This document shows positions 1 through 7,650 of a DNA stretch of 64,000 nt, in pieces; position 1 is the first letter of the stretch; each line of letters begins with the position of its first letter. The stretch comes from Kumtagia sp044326205 (lineage in GTDB: Bacteria > Pseudomonadota > Alphaproteobacteria > Rhizobiales > Rhizobiaceae), in assembly GCF_044326205.1 (NCBI RefSeq), contig NZ_JBIRCY010000015.1, forward strand, positions 1-64,000, written 5' to 3'. Below the pieces are notes generated by a model that worked only from the letters and a program-made list of their open reading frames with translations, had not been told where the DNA came from and ran no database searches. Both the position numbers and the translations under genes were made by a program.

Positions 1-51
1 CACGGCAAAGCCGCTGCCTAAAAAGCCGATGGTTTCCGTCCAGAAGTCCAC
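1..51 (-). CDS. 5' end of a probable membrane protein, cut by the window edge
   Basis: Seventeen codons are visible, from a GTG start at 51 to the left edge. They begin V/M-D-F-W-T-E-T-I-G-F-L-G and continue hydrophobic, which suits a first membrane segment. The start is supported by an AGGAGAG Shine-Dalgarno sequence five bases upstream (around 57-63). The family cannot be named from so few residues. Confidence 0.35.
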   Translation of the reverse strand, partial: MDFWTETIGFLGSGFAV

Positions 52-450
52 GATATCTCTCCTGACAAAAGCGGCCGCGACATAGCGGGCGCCGGCATTT
101 CAACGGGATCTTCGCCGCCTGCCTGCTACGCCGTGGCCAAGCGTGACCGGGTTTTCGGGCAAACCTCCGGCACCGCCTCCGCGGAGGATGGAGCCGCGGG
201 CACGCCTTGCTGACGGTGGTTTGGATCGGCGCCGGAGGGGCGCTTACCCGGTCGACGATTTCAAGAACTGCGTTTGCTCTTGTCTCTCTGTGTTCCTAGC
301 TTCGATCGGCCCAGACCATGGCAACGCCAGGCCGGGCTGCGTAAAACACCCGCCAGTAGTTCCCTTCAGCCACGGCTTCTACCTCTGATGGCGTCCCTGC
401 ATTAGCCGGCATAAACTGGATTCACCGTGCAGAATTTTGCATAATGCCCT
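52..450. other. Non-coding stretch upstream of a LysR gene
   Basis: About 400 bases with no convincing gene. Short open frames here have arginine- and proline-rich translations typical of GC-rich non-coding DNA. It must contain the promoter of the partial leftward gene near 51 and, at its right end, the promoter of the LysR gene at 451. Confidence 0.5.
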
Positions 451-454
451 ATGC
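417..454 (+). promoter_or_regulatory. Putative promoter and palindrome at the start of a LysR gene
   Basis: A -10-like CATAAT (440-445) lies 17 bases after a weak -35-like TGGATT (417-422). The ATG follows only five bases after the -10 box. An inverted repeat GCATA-N6-TATGC spans 439-454, over the -10 box and start codon, where an autoregulating LysR protein could bind. No Shine-Dalgarno sequence precedes the ATG, so the mRNA may be leaderless. This is read by eye only. Confidence 0.3.
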
Positions 455-1332
455 GCATCGATGAGATCACCGTATTCGTCCGCGTTCTGGAGGCCGGCAG
501 CTTCGCTGCGGCTGCCCGTTCGCTCGGCATGCCGACGACCACCGTCAGCGCCAAGGTGGCTGCGCTCGAGGCGCGTCTGGGCACGACGCTTATCCAGCGC
601 ACGACACGGCAATTGCGGGCGACGCCAGCCGGAGAGCTTTATCTCGACCGCTGCCGCACCGCGCTGCAGGAGATCGAGACCGCCGAAGCGGAACTCGCCT
701 CCGACAATGACGAGCCGACGGGCACGCTGCGGATCACCGGCCCGACCGCTCTGGGCCGTACTCTCCTGCCCGAACTCATCGCCGGCTACCGGCAGGAATT
801 CCCCGCCGTCAAGGTCGAGGTGCTGGTGATGGACCGGATCGCCGACCTGGTCGCCGAGAGCATCGACCTTGCCATCCGTGTCGGCCCGCTGAAGGATTCC
901 AGTCTGATCGTGCGGAAACTCCTGGACGGTGACGGCGGCTTCTACGCCAGCCAGGCCTATCTCGATCGGCACGGCACGCCGCAGACGCTTGACGATCTCG
1001 CCAATCATCAGATCGTCGGCTTCGCCCGCGGCGGCAAGATGCTCTATCGCGGCGAGATTGTCGAAGTGACGCTCGACGCGCCGATCACGACCAACGACTT
1101 CCATGTCAGCCGCGCCTTCATGGACCTGGACCTTGGCATCGGCTATCTGCCGTCGCCGTTGGAAAAGGCCTGGCGCGGCCAGCAGGCGCTGGTGCGCGTC
1201 CTTCCGGAATACTCGACCCCGCCGAGGTCGTTGTATTTCGTCTATCCGCGCCAGCGCTTCGTGCCGGCGCGGGTGCGGAGCTTCATTACGTTCGCAACGG
1301 CGAGGGCCGAACTGCTGATCTCGTCGCGTTGA
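451..1332 (+). CDS. LysR-family transcriptional regulator
   Basis: A 293-residue protein of normal LysR length. The N-terminal winged helix-turn-helix (about residues 1-60) has the family pattern: F-V-R-V-L-E-A-G-S-F, then A-A-A-R-S-L-G-M, then a conserved A-L-E-A-R-L-G. The rest is a two-lobed periplasmic-binding-fold effector domain beginning around G-T-L-R-I-T-G (residue 91) with the D-L-A-I-R-V-G motif. Its N-terminus resembles the CrgA/DsdC-like subgroup often annotated as regulators of quinone or aromatic stress genes, but no target is evident. The leftward neighbour at 1391 is convergent, so it is probably not the divergent target. DNA binding is sure from the family; the ligand is unknown. 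Confidence 0.9.
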   Translation: MRIDEITVFVRVLEAGSFAAAARSLGMPTTTVSAKVAALEARLGTTLIQRTTRQLRATPAGELYLDRCRTALQEIETAEAELASDNDEPTGTLRITGPTALGRTLLPELIAGYRQEFPAVKVEVLVMDRIADLVAESIDLAIRVGPLKDSSLIVRKLLDGDGGFYASQAYLDRHGTPQTLDDLANHQIVGFARGGKMLYRGEIVEVTLDAPITTNDFHVSRAFMDLDLGIGYLPSPLEKAWRGQQALVRVLPEYSTPPRSLYFVYPRQRFVPARVRSFITFATARAELLISSR

Positions 1333-1390
1333 CATGACTCTGCTCCAATAGTGCGTGGCATAACCGCCGTCTCGTTCCGCGCCGTCCTGG

Positions 1391-1969
1391 TCAGCCGCGC
1401 GCCAGCGCGGCGGCCTGCTCCAGGCTGATCTTGTTGACGAGCGGGTCGGCGTGCCGATGCGCCAGTTGCCATACCTGCCCATTGCGGCGGTAAACCTGGG
1501 TGACGCGCAGCGACCATTCCTGATCGGGCAGTCCGCCGACCTCGCCATGCTGCCGCTCGATCATCACCAGGACGATCATGTCATCGGAAACATATGACTT
1601 CTCCACCTCCAGCGTGCCGCCACCGTTGCGGAAATAGGCGGCAAGTTCGGCGAGATGCTCCGGGCTGTCGTCGAAGCCATGGCTGGCGGGGCCGCCGAAC
1701 GGCTGCATCAAGGTGAAGTCGTCGGCGAGGCGTATGAGGCCCATCCATCTCTTCATGTCTCCCGACATGAAGGCGTCGGCCTGTTCCTTGGTCCGCTGGA
1801 TGATATCCGCAAGGGCTGCGTCTCCATCTGCCTCTGACGAAGCCTGAGCGGAATGAACGGACAGTGGCGCGGCCAGCGCCAATGTCATGGCCGTGCGTCG
1901 CGAAATCGTTTTCGACCGGCGCCGCTTCGTTTTGGTATCGAGTGTCGGAGCGTCCGCGACAGTGAACAT
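1391..1969 (-). CDS. Tat-exported NTF2-like (SnoaL/DUF4440-type) protein
   Basis: A 192-residue protein. The ATG at 1969 is chosen because GAGG sits seven bases upstream; a longer frame exists but lacks a good ribosome site. The first 45 residues form a twin-arginine signal: a basic stretch with S-R-R-T-A-M, then a hydrophobic A-L-A-A-P-L core and an A-Q-A-like cleavage region. The mature part has the small alpha+beta pattern of NTF2-like proteins, including a loop L-M-Q-P-F-G-G and a C-terminal strand Q-V-Y-R-R-N-G-Q-V-W-Q-L-A-H-R-H-A-D. Such proteins bind small ligands or act on them outside the cytoplasm; no substrate can be assigned. It is transcribed divergently from the LysR gene at 2068, a classic regulator-target pair, so that regulator probably controls it. 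Confidence 0.75.
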   Translation of the reverse strand: MFTVADAPTLDTKTKRRRSKTISRRTAMTLALAAPLSVHSAQASSEADGDAALADIIQRTKEQADAFMSGDMKRWMGLIRLADDFTLMQPFGGPASHGFDDSPEHLAELAAYFRNGGGTLEVEKSYVSDDMIVLVMIERQHGEVGGLPDQEWSLRVTQVYRRNGQVWQLAHRHADPLVNKISLEQAAALARG

Positions 1970-2037
1970 GGGAAATCCTCTTTGCGTATAGATCGTGCGG
2001 GCCAGTTGCCCGATGGCCGTCATTCCCATTTCCCATT

Positions 2038-2051
2038 CACTGAATCCAGTG
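2038..2051. promoter_or_regulatory. Candidate LysR operator between divergent genes
   Basis: The perfect inverted repeat CACTG-N4-CAGTG lies in the 98-base gap between the leftward NTF2-like gene (start 1969) and the rightward LysR gene (start 2068). Size, symmetry and position fit a LysR-type recognition site that would serve both promoters. Assignment is inference from position. Confidence 0.45.
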
Positions 2052-2067
2052 ATATGATTTCAGCAAT

Positions 2068-3015
2068 ATGCTGCATGAAATCGATCTATCCAGGATTGAC
2101 CTCAATCTGCTGGTGCTCTTCGAAATTGTCATCGAGGAGCGGCATGTCGGACGGTCGGCGCAACGTCTCAACCTTTCGCCCTCGGCTGTAAGCCACGGGC
2201 TCGGTCGCTTGCGCTCACTCTTGGGTGATCCGTTGTTCTTGAGGACGCCCAAAGGCGTCGTTCCTACCGAACGTGCGGAAGGACTGGTCGAACCCATCGC
2301 CGATATCCTGTCGCAGGTGCGCAGCGTGGTTGCCACTGCCGGGCCGTTCGATCCCGCGACATCGACACGCCGTTACACGATCGGATCGCCCGACGGCGTG
2401 TCGTCCGTGTTTCTGCCGCCGCTCCTTGAAAAACTGGCCCATGCGGCGCCTGGCATTGCCGTCAGCATCCGGCAACTGCTGCCGCGCCAGGGGGAGCCGA
2501 CACCCGGTCTCGCCTGGCAGGATGCTGTCGCCGATCTGGAAGCGCGCGTGATGGACGTAGCCATCATCCCTCACGACGACTTTCCGGTCCGTTTCTTACG
2601 CCACCCATTTTATGACGAGGATTTCGTCATCGCCGCGCGCGCCGGACACAAATTCGCCGACGAACCCAGCCTTTCGAATTACTGCGGCCTGCAGCACCTC
2701 GTGGTTTCGCAGGCGGGCGACCCGTATGGGTTTGTCGACAATGTTCTGGCCGAGCGGAGCCTATCGAGGCGTGTGGCCCTGACAGTGCCGAATTTCATGT
2801 TTGCGCTTGCGGTGCTGTCCGCAAGCGACTTCGTTTCCGCATTGCCGCGCCGCTTTGTCGAGTTGCACGCGGCTCGCTTCGGCGTCGTTGGCGTCGAGGC
2901 GCCGATTCCGCTGGGCTGCTTCAGCCTGAATGTTGTCACGCCGCAAGTTGCAATGCGGGACGCCGGTATCGCCTGGCTTGTCTCCCTGCTCGAGGAAGTC
3001 GGCTCCGCTCCATGA
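2068..3015 (+). CDS. LysR-family transcriptional regulator (NodD-like architecture)
   Basis: A 315-residue protein. The helix-turn-helix begins L-S-R-I-D-L-N-L-L-V-L-F-E and continues with R-H-V-G-R-S-A-Q-R-L-N-L-S-P-S-A-V-S-H, the pattern of the NodD/LinR-like LysR subgroup. The effector domain starts around residue 98 (T-R-R-Y-T-I-G-S-P-D). Members of this subgroup usually respond to small aromatic or hydrophobic ligands; none is predicted here. It is divergent from the Tat-exported NTF2-like gene with a palindromic site between them, so regulation of that neighbour and of itself is likely. Confidence 0.9.
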   Translation: MLHEIDLSRIDLNLLVLFEIVIEERHVGRSAQRLNLSPSAVSHGLGRLRSLLGDPLFLRTPKGVVPTERAEGLVEPIADILSQVRSVVATAGPFDPATSTRRYTIGSPDGVSSVFLPPLLEKLAHAAPGIAVSIRQLLPRQGEPTPGLAWQDAVADLEARVMDVAIIPHDDFPVRFLRHPFYDEDFVIAARAGHKFADEPSLSNYCGLQHLVVSQAGDPYGFVDNVLAERSLSRRVALTVPNFMFALAVLSASDFVSALPRRFVELHAARFGVVGVEAPIPLGCFSLNVVTPQVAMRDAGIAWLVSLLEEVGSAP

Positions 3016-3328
3016 AATCGCGGCGTTGAACTTGCTTGGTGCAGGTGGCCGGCGCTGATGTCGAGCAACTGGCCACCACTTGCGGTCAAGGCTGCCGACC
3101 GGTCGAACCCATCGGCAACACTTATCGGACCAGACGGGGGAGTGTCACCGCGCCATACCGGATCGGCCAGCCGTCGCCGCATGACGCAAACGAAACAGCC
3201 CCGGAAAATCCGGTGCAGCTCATGCCGCTCGCCCTGTCGATTGTCAGACTTGACGGCTTGATCGAGGCAATTCAGATCAGTCCCAATTCGACCGGGAACA
3301 TCACTTCCTGCCGACGGCGGAAAATCCC
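3016..3328. other. Non-coding gap between convergent genes
   Basis: About 310 bases lie between the stop of the LysR gene and the stop of the leftward PhyH gene. No gene, tRNA or clear intrinsic terminator was seen. Open frames in both directions have unnatural composition. Confidence 0.5.
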
Positions 3329-4486
3329 TCAGATATAGTTCTGCATGAACCGGACGCCGGTTCTGTCCACATATTTGCGCACCAGCGCTGCCGCCTCCTG
3401 GATGTCCTGGTTCTGCGACCTTGCCGCGCTTTCGAGCTTGTGGTCGCTGTCGAGGAGCGGATAGCCGAAAAGCGAGTTGGTGTATTGGACCTGCGCCATC
3501 AGCCGCCATTCTGTTTCCGGCTCGGCACCCTTGTGCAGCGCCCGCGTGTCGACCAGGAACAGCGTGCCGGCCTTGCCGGTAATCCGCACCTCCTTCTCCA
3601 GCAGTCCGTCGCGCGCCACATCCTCGTCCGAGTGGCGTCCATCCTTCCATAGCGCGGCAGGGCGCTCAAGATGCGTGCCGGGGATCAGCGTGTGCGGGCC
3701 TGAGCCGGGTCCGACATCGGTCAGGTAGACGAACAGCTTCACGAAGCTCAGCCGGTGCATGTCGTGGTGGTAGAGCTGCGCGGTGTCGGAAAGATCTTTT
3801 TCGGTCCTGGCCTTGGCGGCGGAGTTGAGGAAGGAGACCGGCGTGTTGAAGATCGGCGGCACGCCCATGTAACTCTGCATGATCGACAGCAGGACGGGAT
3901 CGGCGGCAAGCTCGTACATTTCCTCGAACGTCAGCAGCCAGGAGGATTTCGACTTGAACTGGCGTATCGCGCCGGCCGTGCCTTCGATCGATGCCTGCAG
4001 CTTGGCGGCGTCCTGCTCGGCCCCGAACTTGCCCATCACCTTGCTTTTCAGGCTTTCGACAAGGCGCTGGGGGGCATCGAACTTCGCTACCCAATAGCCA
4101 TGGTTCTTGAGGTGATGAAGCGCGGTGCGGCGGATGTTGTCCCAGTATTCGGCGTCCGGCGGCCGCTTGGCTGCGGGGGTCTTGAGGTCGTGGCGCGAAA
4201 ACATGGTGCTGGAATAGTCATACTTTTCCTTGCGGATGTAGGACGCGATGACGTCGGAAAATACTTTGTGGCTGCGGCCCTCGGTTTCGCTGAACGCGAC
4301 GCGCAGGTTGTAATAGTCGTCGTTCTCCGTGTTGCCGTTGAGAATATAGCGTTTGTAGCCTTGGACCATCTGGCGGGTCGTCCACGACGGCGGCAGGTAA
4401 CTGTCGATATTGTATTCGAGGTCGAGTGCGGCCGCCTGTTCGAGGCGCACCGAGTCGATCCTTGCGTCTATCAGCAGTTTGTCCAT
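3329..4486 (-). CDS. Phytanoyl-CoA dioxygenase (PhyH)-like Fe(II)/2-oxoglutarate oxygenase
   Basis: A 385-residue protein from the ATG at 4486. The second half has the non-haem iron facial triad of the PhyH family: H-x-D within Y-H-H-D-M-H near residue 240, and a distal His in A-L-H-K-G near residue 318, followed by an Arg (W-R-L-M-A-Q-V) that would hold 2-oxoglutarate. The turn G-P-G-S-G-P-H-T-L-I-P-G-T-H between them is also typical. The first 130 or so residues are not part of a standard PhyH domain and carry many Tyr, Asp and Asn residues. The substrate is unknown; relatives hydroxylate lipids, amino acids or natural products. It is divergent from the SAF-domain oxidoreductase at 4766, but no functional link is proven. 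Confidence 0.75.
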   Translation of the reverse strand: MDKLLIDARIDSVRLEQAAALDLEYNIDSYLPPSWTTRQMVQGYKRYILNGNTENDDYYNLRVAFSETEGRSHKVFSDVIASYIRKEKYDYSSTMFSRHDLKTPAAKRPPDAEYWDNIRRTALHHLKNHGYWVAKFDAPQRLVESLKSKVMGKFGAEQDAAKLQASIEGTAGAIRQFKSKSSWLLTFEEMYELAADPVLLSIMQSYMGVPPIFNTPVSFLNSAAKARTEKDLSDTAQLYHHDMHRLSFVKLFVYLTDVGPGSGPHTLIPGTHLERPAALWKDGRHSDEDVARDGLLEKEVRITGKAGTLFLVDTRALHKGAEPETEWRLMAQVQYTNSLFGYPLLDSDHKLESAARSQNQDIQEAAALVRKYVDRTGVRFMQNYI

Positions 4487-4765
4487 ACGGCGTCCGTCCC
4501 CGATGCGAATTGCGGTCCGCCAGCGTTGGCCGGCCCGCGGACTGCTACCGTAATTTCCGTTCCGCCGCAATTTTCGCGCTGGCCGATGCCGACGGCGCAC
4601 CGCCGGTCGCTATCACAGTGCAGGCATGGCGTACCGGGATAGGCCGGGGTGTTGTCCGCCGACCTCCGATCGGTTGACATTGGGCCGCCTTTTTCTGCTA
4701 TCAGCGCGAAGCCGGGCTCAAATACGGCTGGGGCAGGACATGACGATCTCTCTCGGACGCTTTTC

Positions 4766-6088
4766 ATGACCAATGTCGCGCTCACCGGGCTAGGTCGCGA
4801 GCTTGCGGCGCGCGCCGACGCCGGCAAGCCGGTGCGCATCGGCGTCATCGGCTCCGGCGAGATGGGCACCGACCTCGTCACCCAGGGCATGCTGATGAAG
4901 GGCGTCGAGGTCTGCGCGATCTCGACGCGACGGCCGCATACGGCGCGGGAGGCGATCCGCATCGCCTATGGCGACGATGCGATGGCGGCGGAGGCGGATA
5001 CCCAGTCAAAGGTGACGGCGGCGATCGAGGCTGGGAAAATCGGGATTACCTCCAACGAGATGCTGGTGAAAAACCCGCTGATCGACGTGGTGATCGACGC
5101 GACGGGAAAACCCGGCGTCGCCGCCGATTTCGACCTGATGGCGATGGAGCACGGCAAGCACGTCGTGATGATGAATGTCGAGGCCGACGTCACCATCGGC
5201 CGCTACCTGAAGAGCGCCGCCGACCGGCTGGGCGTCGTCTATTCCGTCGGCGCCGGCGACGAGCCGTCCTCCTGCATGGAACTGATCGAGTTCGCCAGCG
5301 CGCTGGGCTACACGATCGTCTCGGCCGGCAAGGGCAAGAACAACCCGTTGAACCACGACGCGGTGCCCGACGACTATCGCGAGGAAGCCGAGCGCCGCAA
5401 CATGAACCCGCGCATGCTGGTCGAGTTCGTCGACGGCTCGAAAACCATGGTGGAGATGGCGGCGATCGCCAACGCCACCGGGCTGGTGCCGGATGTGCCG
5501 GGCATGCACGGCCCCAATGCCGACCGCGATAACATGGTGAAAGTGCTGATCCCGCGCGAGGATGGCGGCATCCTGTCCAGGAAGGGCGTGGTCGACTACA
5601 CGATCGGCAAGGGCGTGGCGCCTGGCGTCTTCGTCATCGTCGAGGCGACGCATCCGCGCATCATCGAGCGCATGGACGATCTGCATGTCGGCAAGGGGCC
5701 GTATTACAGCTTCTTCCGGCCCTATCATCTCACCTCGCTGGAAGTGCCGCTGACGGCGGCGCGCATCGTGCTGCATGGCAAGCCCGACATGGTGCCGCTG
5801 CCCTATCCGGTGGCCGAGGTCTGCGCGGTGGCCAAGCGCGACCTCATGGCTGGCGAGACATTCGATGCGATCGGCGAGACCTGCTACCGCTCCTGGACGA
5901 TGACGGCGGGCGAGGCGCGGGCGAAGAACGCTGTACCGGTCGGCCTGCTGGAAGGCGGCAAGGTCTTGAAACCGGTCCGCAAGGGCGAACTATTGACCAC
6001 CGACAATGCCGTGCCGGACAAGACGACACGGCTCTATGCCCTGCGCAAGCTTCAGGATGCGATGCACCCCGCTGGGGCGGCTGGGTAG
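4766..6088 (+). CDS. Homoserine-dehydrogenase-like NAD(P)-binding oxidoreductase with SAF domain
   Basis: A 440-residue protein. It opens with a Rossmann motif (I-G-V-I-G-S-G-E-M-G-T-D) near residue 25, followed by a Gfo/Idh/MocA-like nucleotide-binding half and a homoserine-dehydrogenase-like catalytic half (V-I-D-A-T-G-K-P-G; A-G-K-G-K-N-N-P-L). The last 90 residues form a SAF domain, as in FlgA, CpaB and sialic-acid synthase (A-V-A-K-R-D-L-M-A-G-E and a long L-L-E-G-G-K-V tail). Annotation pipelines sometimes call this family 'flagellar biosynthesis protein FlgA' because of the SAF part; there is no flagellar context here. Several family members act in sugar-acid or branched-sugar catabolism, so a role in carbohydrate degradation is possible but unproven. 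The ATG at 4766 is preferred to an upstream start because it directly precedes the conserved part. The next gene begins 16 bases after its stop. Confidence 0.8.
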   Translation: MTNVALTGLGRELAARADAGKPVRIGVIGSGEMGTDLVTQGMLMKGVEVCAISTRRPHTAREAIRIAYGDDAMAAEADTQSKVTAAIEAGKIGITSNEMLVKNPLIDVVIDATGKPGVAADFDLMAMEHGKHVVMMNVEADVTIGRYLKSAADRLGVVYSVGAGDEPSSCMELIEFASALGYTIVSAGKGKNNPLNHDAVPDDYREEAERRNMNPRMLVEFVDGSKTMVEMAAIANATGLVPDVPGMHGPNADRDNMVKVLIPREDGGILSRKGVVDYTIGKGVAPGVFVIVEATHPRIIERMDDLHVGKGPYYSFFRPYHLTSLEVPLTAARIVLHGKPDMVPLPYPVAEVCAVAKRDLMAGETFDAIGETCYRSWTMTAGEARAKNAVPVGLLEGGKVLKPVRKGELLTTDNAVPDKTTRLYALRKLQDAMHPAGAAG

Positions 6089-6104
6089 GGCAAGGGGGGC
6101 AGAA

Positions 6105-6686
6105 ATGGCCAGCGCTTTTCCCGAGATTTACCTCGTCCGACACGGTGAGACCGAATGGAGCGCGTCCGGGAAGCATACCGGGCGGAGCGACATTCCATTG
6201 ACACCAGCCGGCGAGCAGGCCGCCCGGCAACTCGGCGATCGCCTGCAAGGCCCGTCATTCGCAGCCGTCTGGTCGAGCCCGTCTCAACGCGCCTTCAACA
6301 CCTGCGTGTTGGCCGGCTTTGGCGAAGGCGCCCTCAAAAAGGATGACCTGGCCGAATGGGACTACGGCGCCTACGAGGGACTGACGACCAAGGAGATAAT
6401 GGCGCAACGTCACGGCTGGCGCCTTTTCCGTGACGGATGCCCGGGCGGTGAGCAGGCGTCCGATGTCGGCACCAGGGCGGACCGGATTGTCAGCCAGCTC
6501 CGCGAGGTCGAGGCCAACATGCTTGTGTTTTCGAGTGCCCATTTCCTGCGTGTGCTCGCCGCGCGTTGGCTTGGCCTGCCGCCTGAACAAGGCGCCTGCT
6601 TCGTTCTCGACACCGCCAGCATCAGCGTGCTCGGCTATGAGCATGATCTCAGCGAGCCGGTGGTTCGCAGATGGAACCAGCGATAG
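6105..6686 (+). CDS. Histidine phosphatase family protein
   Basis: A 193-residue protein of the phosphoglycerate-mutase-like superfamily. The catalytic motif L-V-R-H-G-E-T-E-W is at residues 9-17, the second conserved Arg/Glu region is W-S-S-P-S-Q-R-A, and the second catalytic His lies in F-S-S-A-H-F-L-R near residue 145. Members remove phosphate from small molecules; the substrate is unknown. The ATG at 6105 has an AGGGGGG ribosome site and lies 16 bases after the SAF-oxidoreductase stop, so the two are probably one operon and may act on the same phosphorylated carbohydrate route. Confidence 0.85.
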   Translation: MASAFPEIYLVRHGETEWSASGKHTGRSDIPLTPAGEQAARQLGDRLQGPSFAAVWSSPSQRAFNTCVLAGFGEGALKKDDLAEWDYGAYEGLTTKEIMAQRHGWRLFRDGCPGGEQASDVGTRADRIVSQLREVEANMLVFSSAHFLRVLAARWLGLPPEQGACFVLDTASISVLGYEHDLSEPVVRRWNQR

Positions 6687-6771
6687 CTCCTGGTCAGTTG
6701 CGGTCACAGTCGTCGGTGGCAAGGACGACGACGTTTCGCGACACGCTCCACTGAGTTGATCGGCGAAAGCC

Positions 6772-7584
6772 CTACTTCCCCAACTCCACCGACCGTACCC
6801 GCGCGGCATCGACAGCCTCGGTGAGCAGCGTTTTCAACCGGTCCTCGCCCATCAGCACAGAGAGAGCTGCAGCCGTTGTACCGTTCGGACTGGTCACCTG
6901 CTTGCGCAGCACGGCAGGCTCCTCGCCGCTTTCGGCCGCAAGGCTGGCGGCGCCAAACACCGTCTGCATCGCAAGCAGCTTTGCCGTCTCCGCCGGCAGG
7001 CCCGCGCTCTCACCGGCAGCGGTCAGGCATTCGATGAAATGAAAAATGTAGGCAGGGCCGGAGCCGGAAACCGCGGTGACCGCGTCCATCAGGCCCTCGT
7101 GGTCGATGGTTGCGACCGCGCCGCTGGTGGCGAGCAGGTCCTTGACAAAGGCAAGGTCGGCCTCGGCCGCGCGCGGATTGGCGAACACCACCATCATGCC
7201 CTTGCCGATCGCCGCCGGCGTGTTCGGCATACAGCGCACGAACGGCACGGGGCCGAGGATTTCTTCGAAGGTTTTGACCGGCGTGCCTGCCGCGATGGAA
7301 AGGAACACCGTCTTGCCGCCGGCGAAGCGTCGGTAGCCGGCGGTGACGTCCCGGATGACCTGCGGTTTCACCGCGAGGATGACCAGGCGTGGCGCGGCGT
7401 CTTCGGGCATGTTTTCCGCGCCGGCGCCGGTCGCGACGCCGAGAGCCGCCGCACGGGCGCGAAGCTCGTCGTTCGGCTCGACCACAAAAACGTCGGCTGC
7501 AGCCAGCCGGCCCGATTTCAGCCAGCCGGAGAGCATCGCATAACCCATATTGCCGCAGCCGACGAGCACCGCCTGGATGGTCAT
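6772..7584 (-). CDS. proC: Pyrroline-5-carboxylate reductase
   Basis: A 270-residue protein, the usual ProC length. It makes the last step of proline synthesis, reducing 1-pyrroline-5-carboxylate with NAD(P)H. Visible are the N-terminal Rossmann motif V-G-C-G-N-M-G, the P-N-T-P-A motif near residue 120, the signature S-G-S-G-P-A-Y near residue 165, and the C-terminal V-T-S-P-N-G-T-T segment of the active site. The start at 7584 (M-T-I-Q-A-V) gives the standard N-terminus. It lies 66 bases downstream of the polymerase gene on the same strand and is convergent with the histidine phosphatase. Confidence 0.95.
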   Translation of the reverse strand: MTIQAVLVGCGNMGYAMLSGWLKSGRLAAADVFVVEPNDELRARAAALGVATGAGAENMPEDAAPRLVILAVKPQVIRDVTAGYRRFAGGKTVFLSIAAGTPVKTFEEILGPVPFVRCMPNTPAAIGKGMMVVFANPRAAEADLAFVKDLLATSGAVATIDHEGLMDAVTAVSGSGPAYIFHFIECLTAAGESAGLPAETAKLLAMQTVFGAASLAAESGEEPAVLRKQVTSPNGTTAAALSVLMGEDRLKTLLTEAVDAARVRSVELGK

Positions 7585-7650
7585 GAAGTCGTTCCCCGAT
7601 TTGCCGGACCGCCGGCCTGGATACGCCGCCATAGCGCGGCGCCGCATCGT

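Noticed and set aside
143..388. An 81-codon frame near the left edge
   Set aside because: It has a Pro/Arg-rich translation with no ribosome site; probably chance.
3036..3338. A 100-codon rightward frame in the gap after the second LysR gene
   Set aside because: It has no ribosome site, unnatural composition and no family; it overlaps the 3' end of the PhyH gene.
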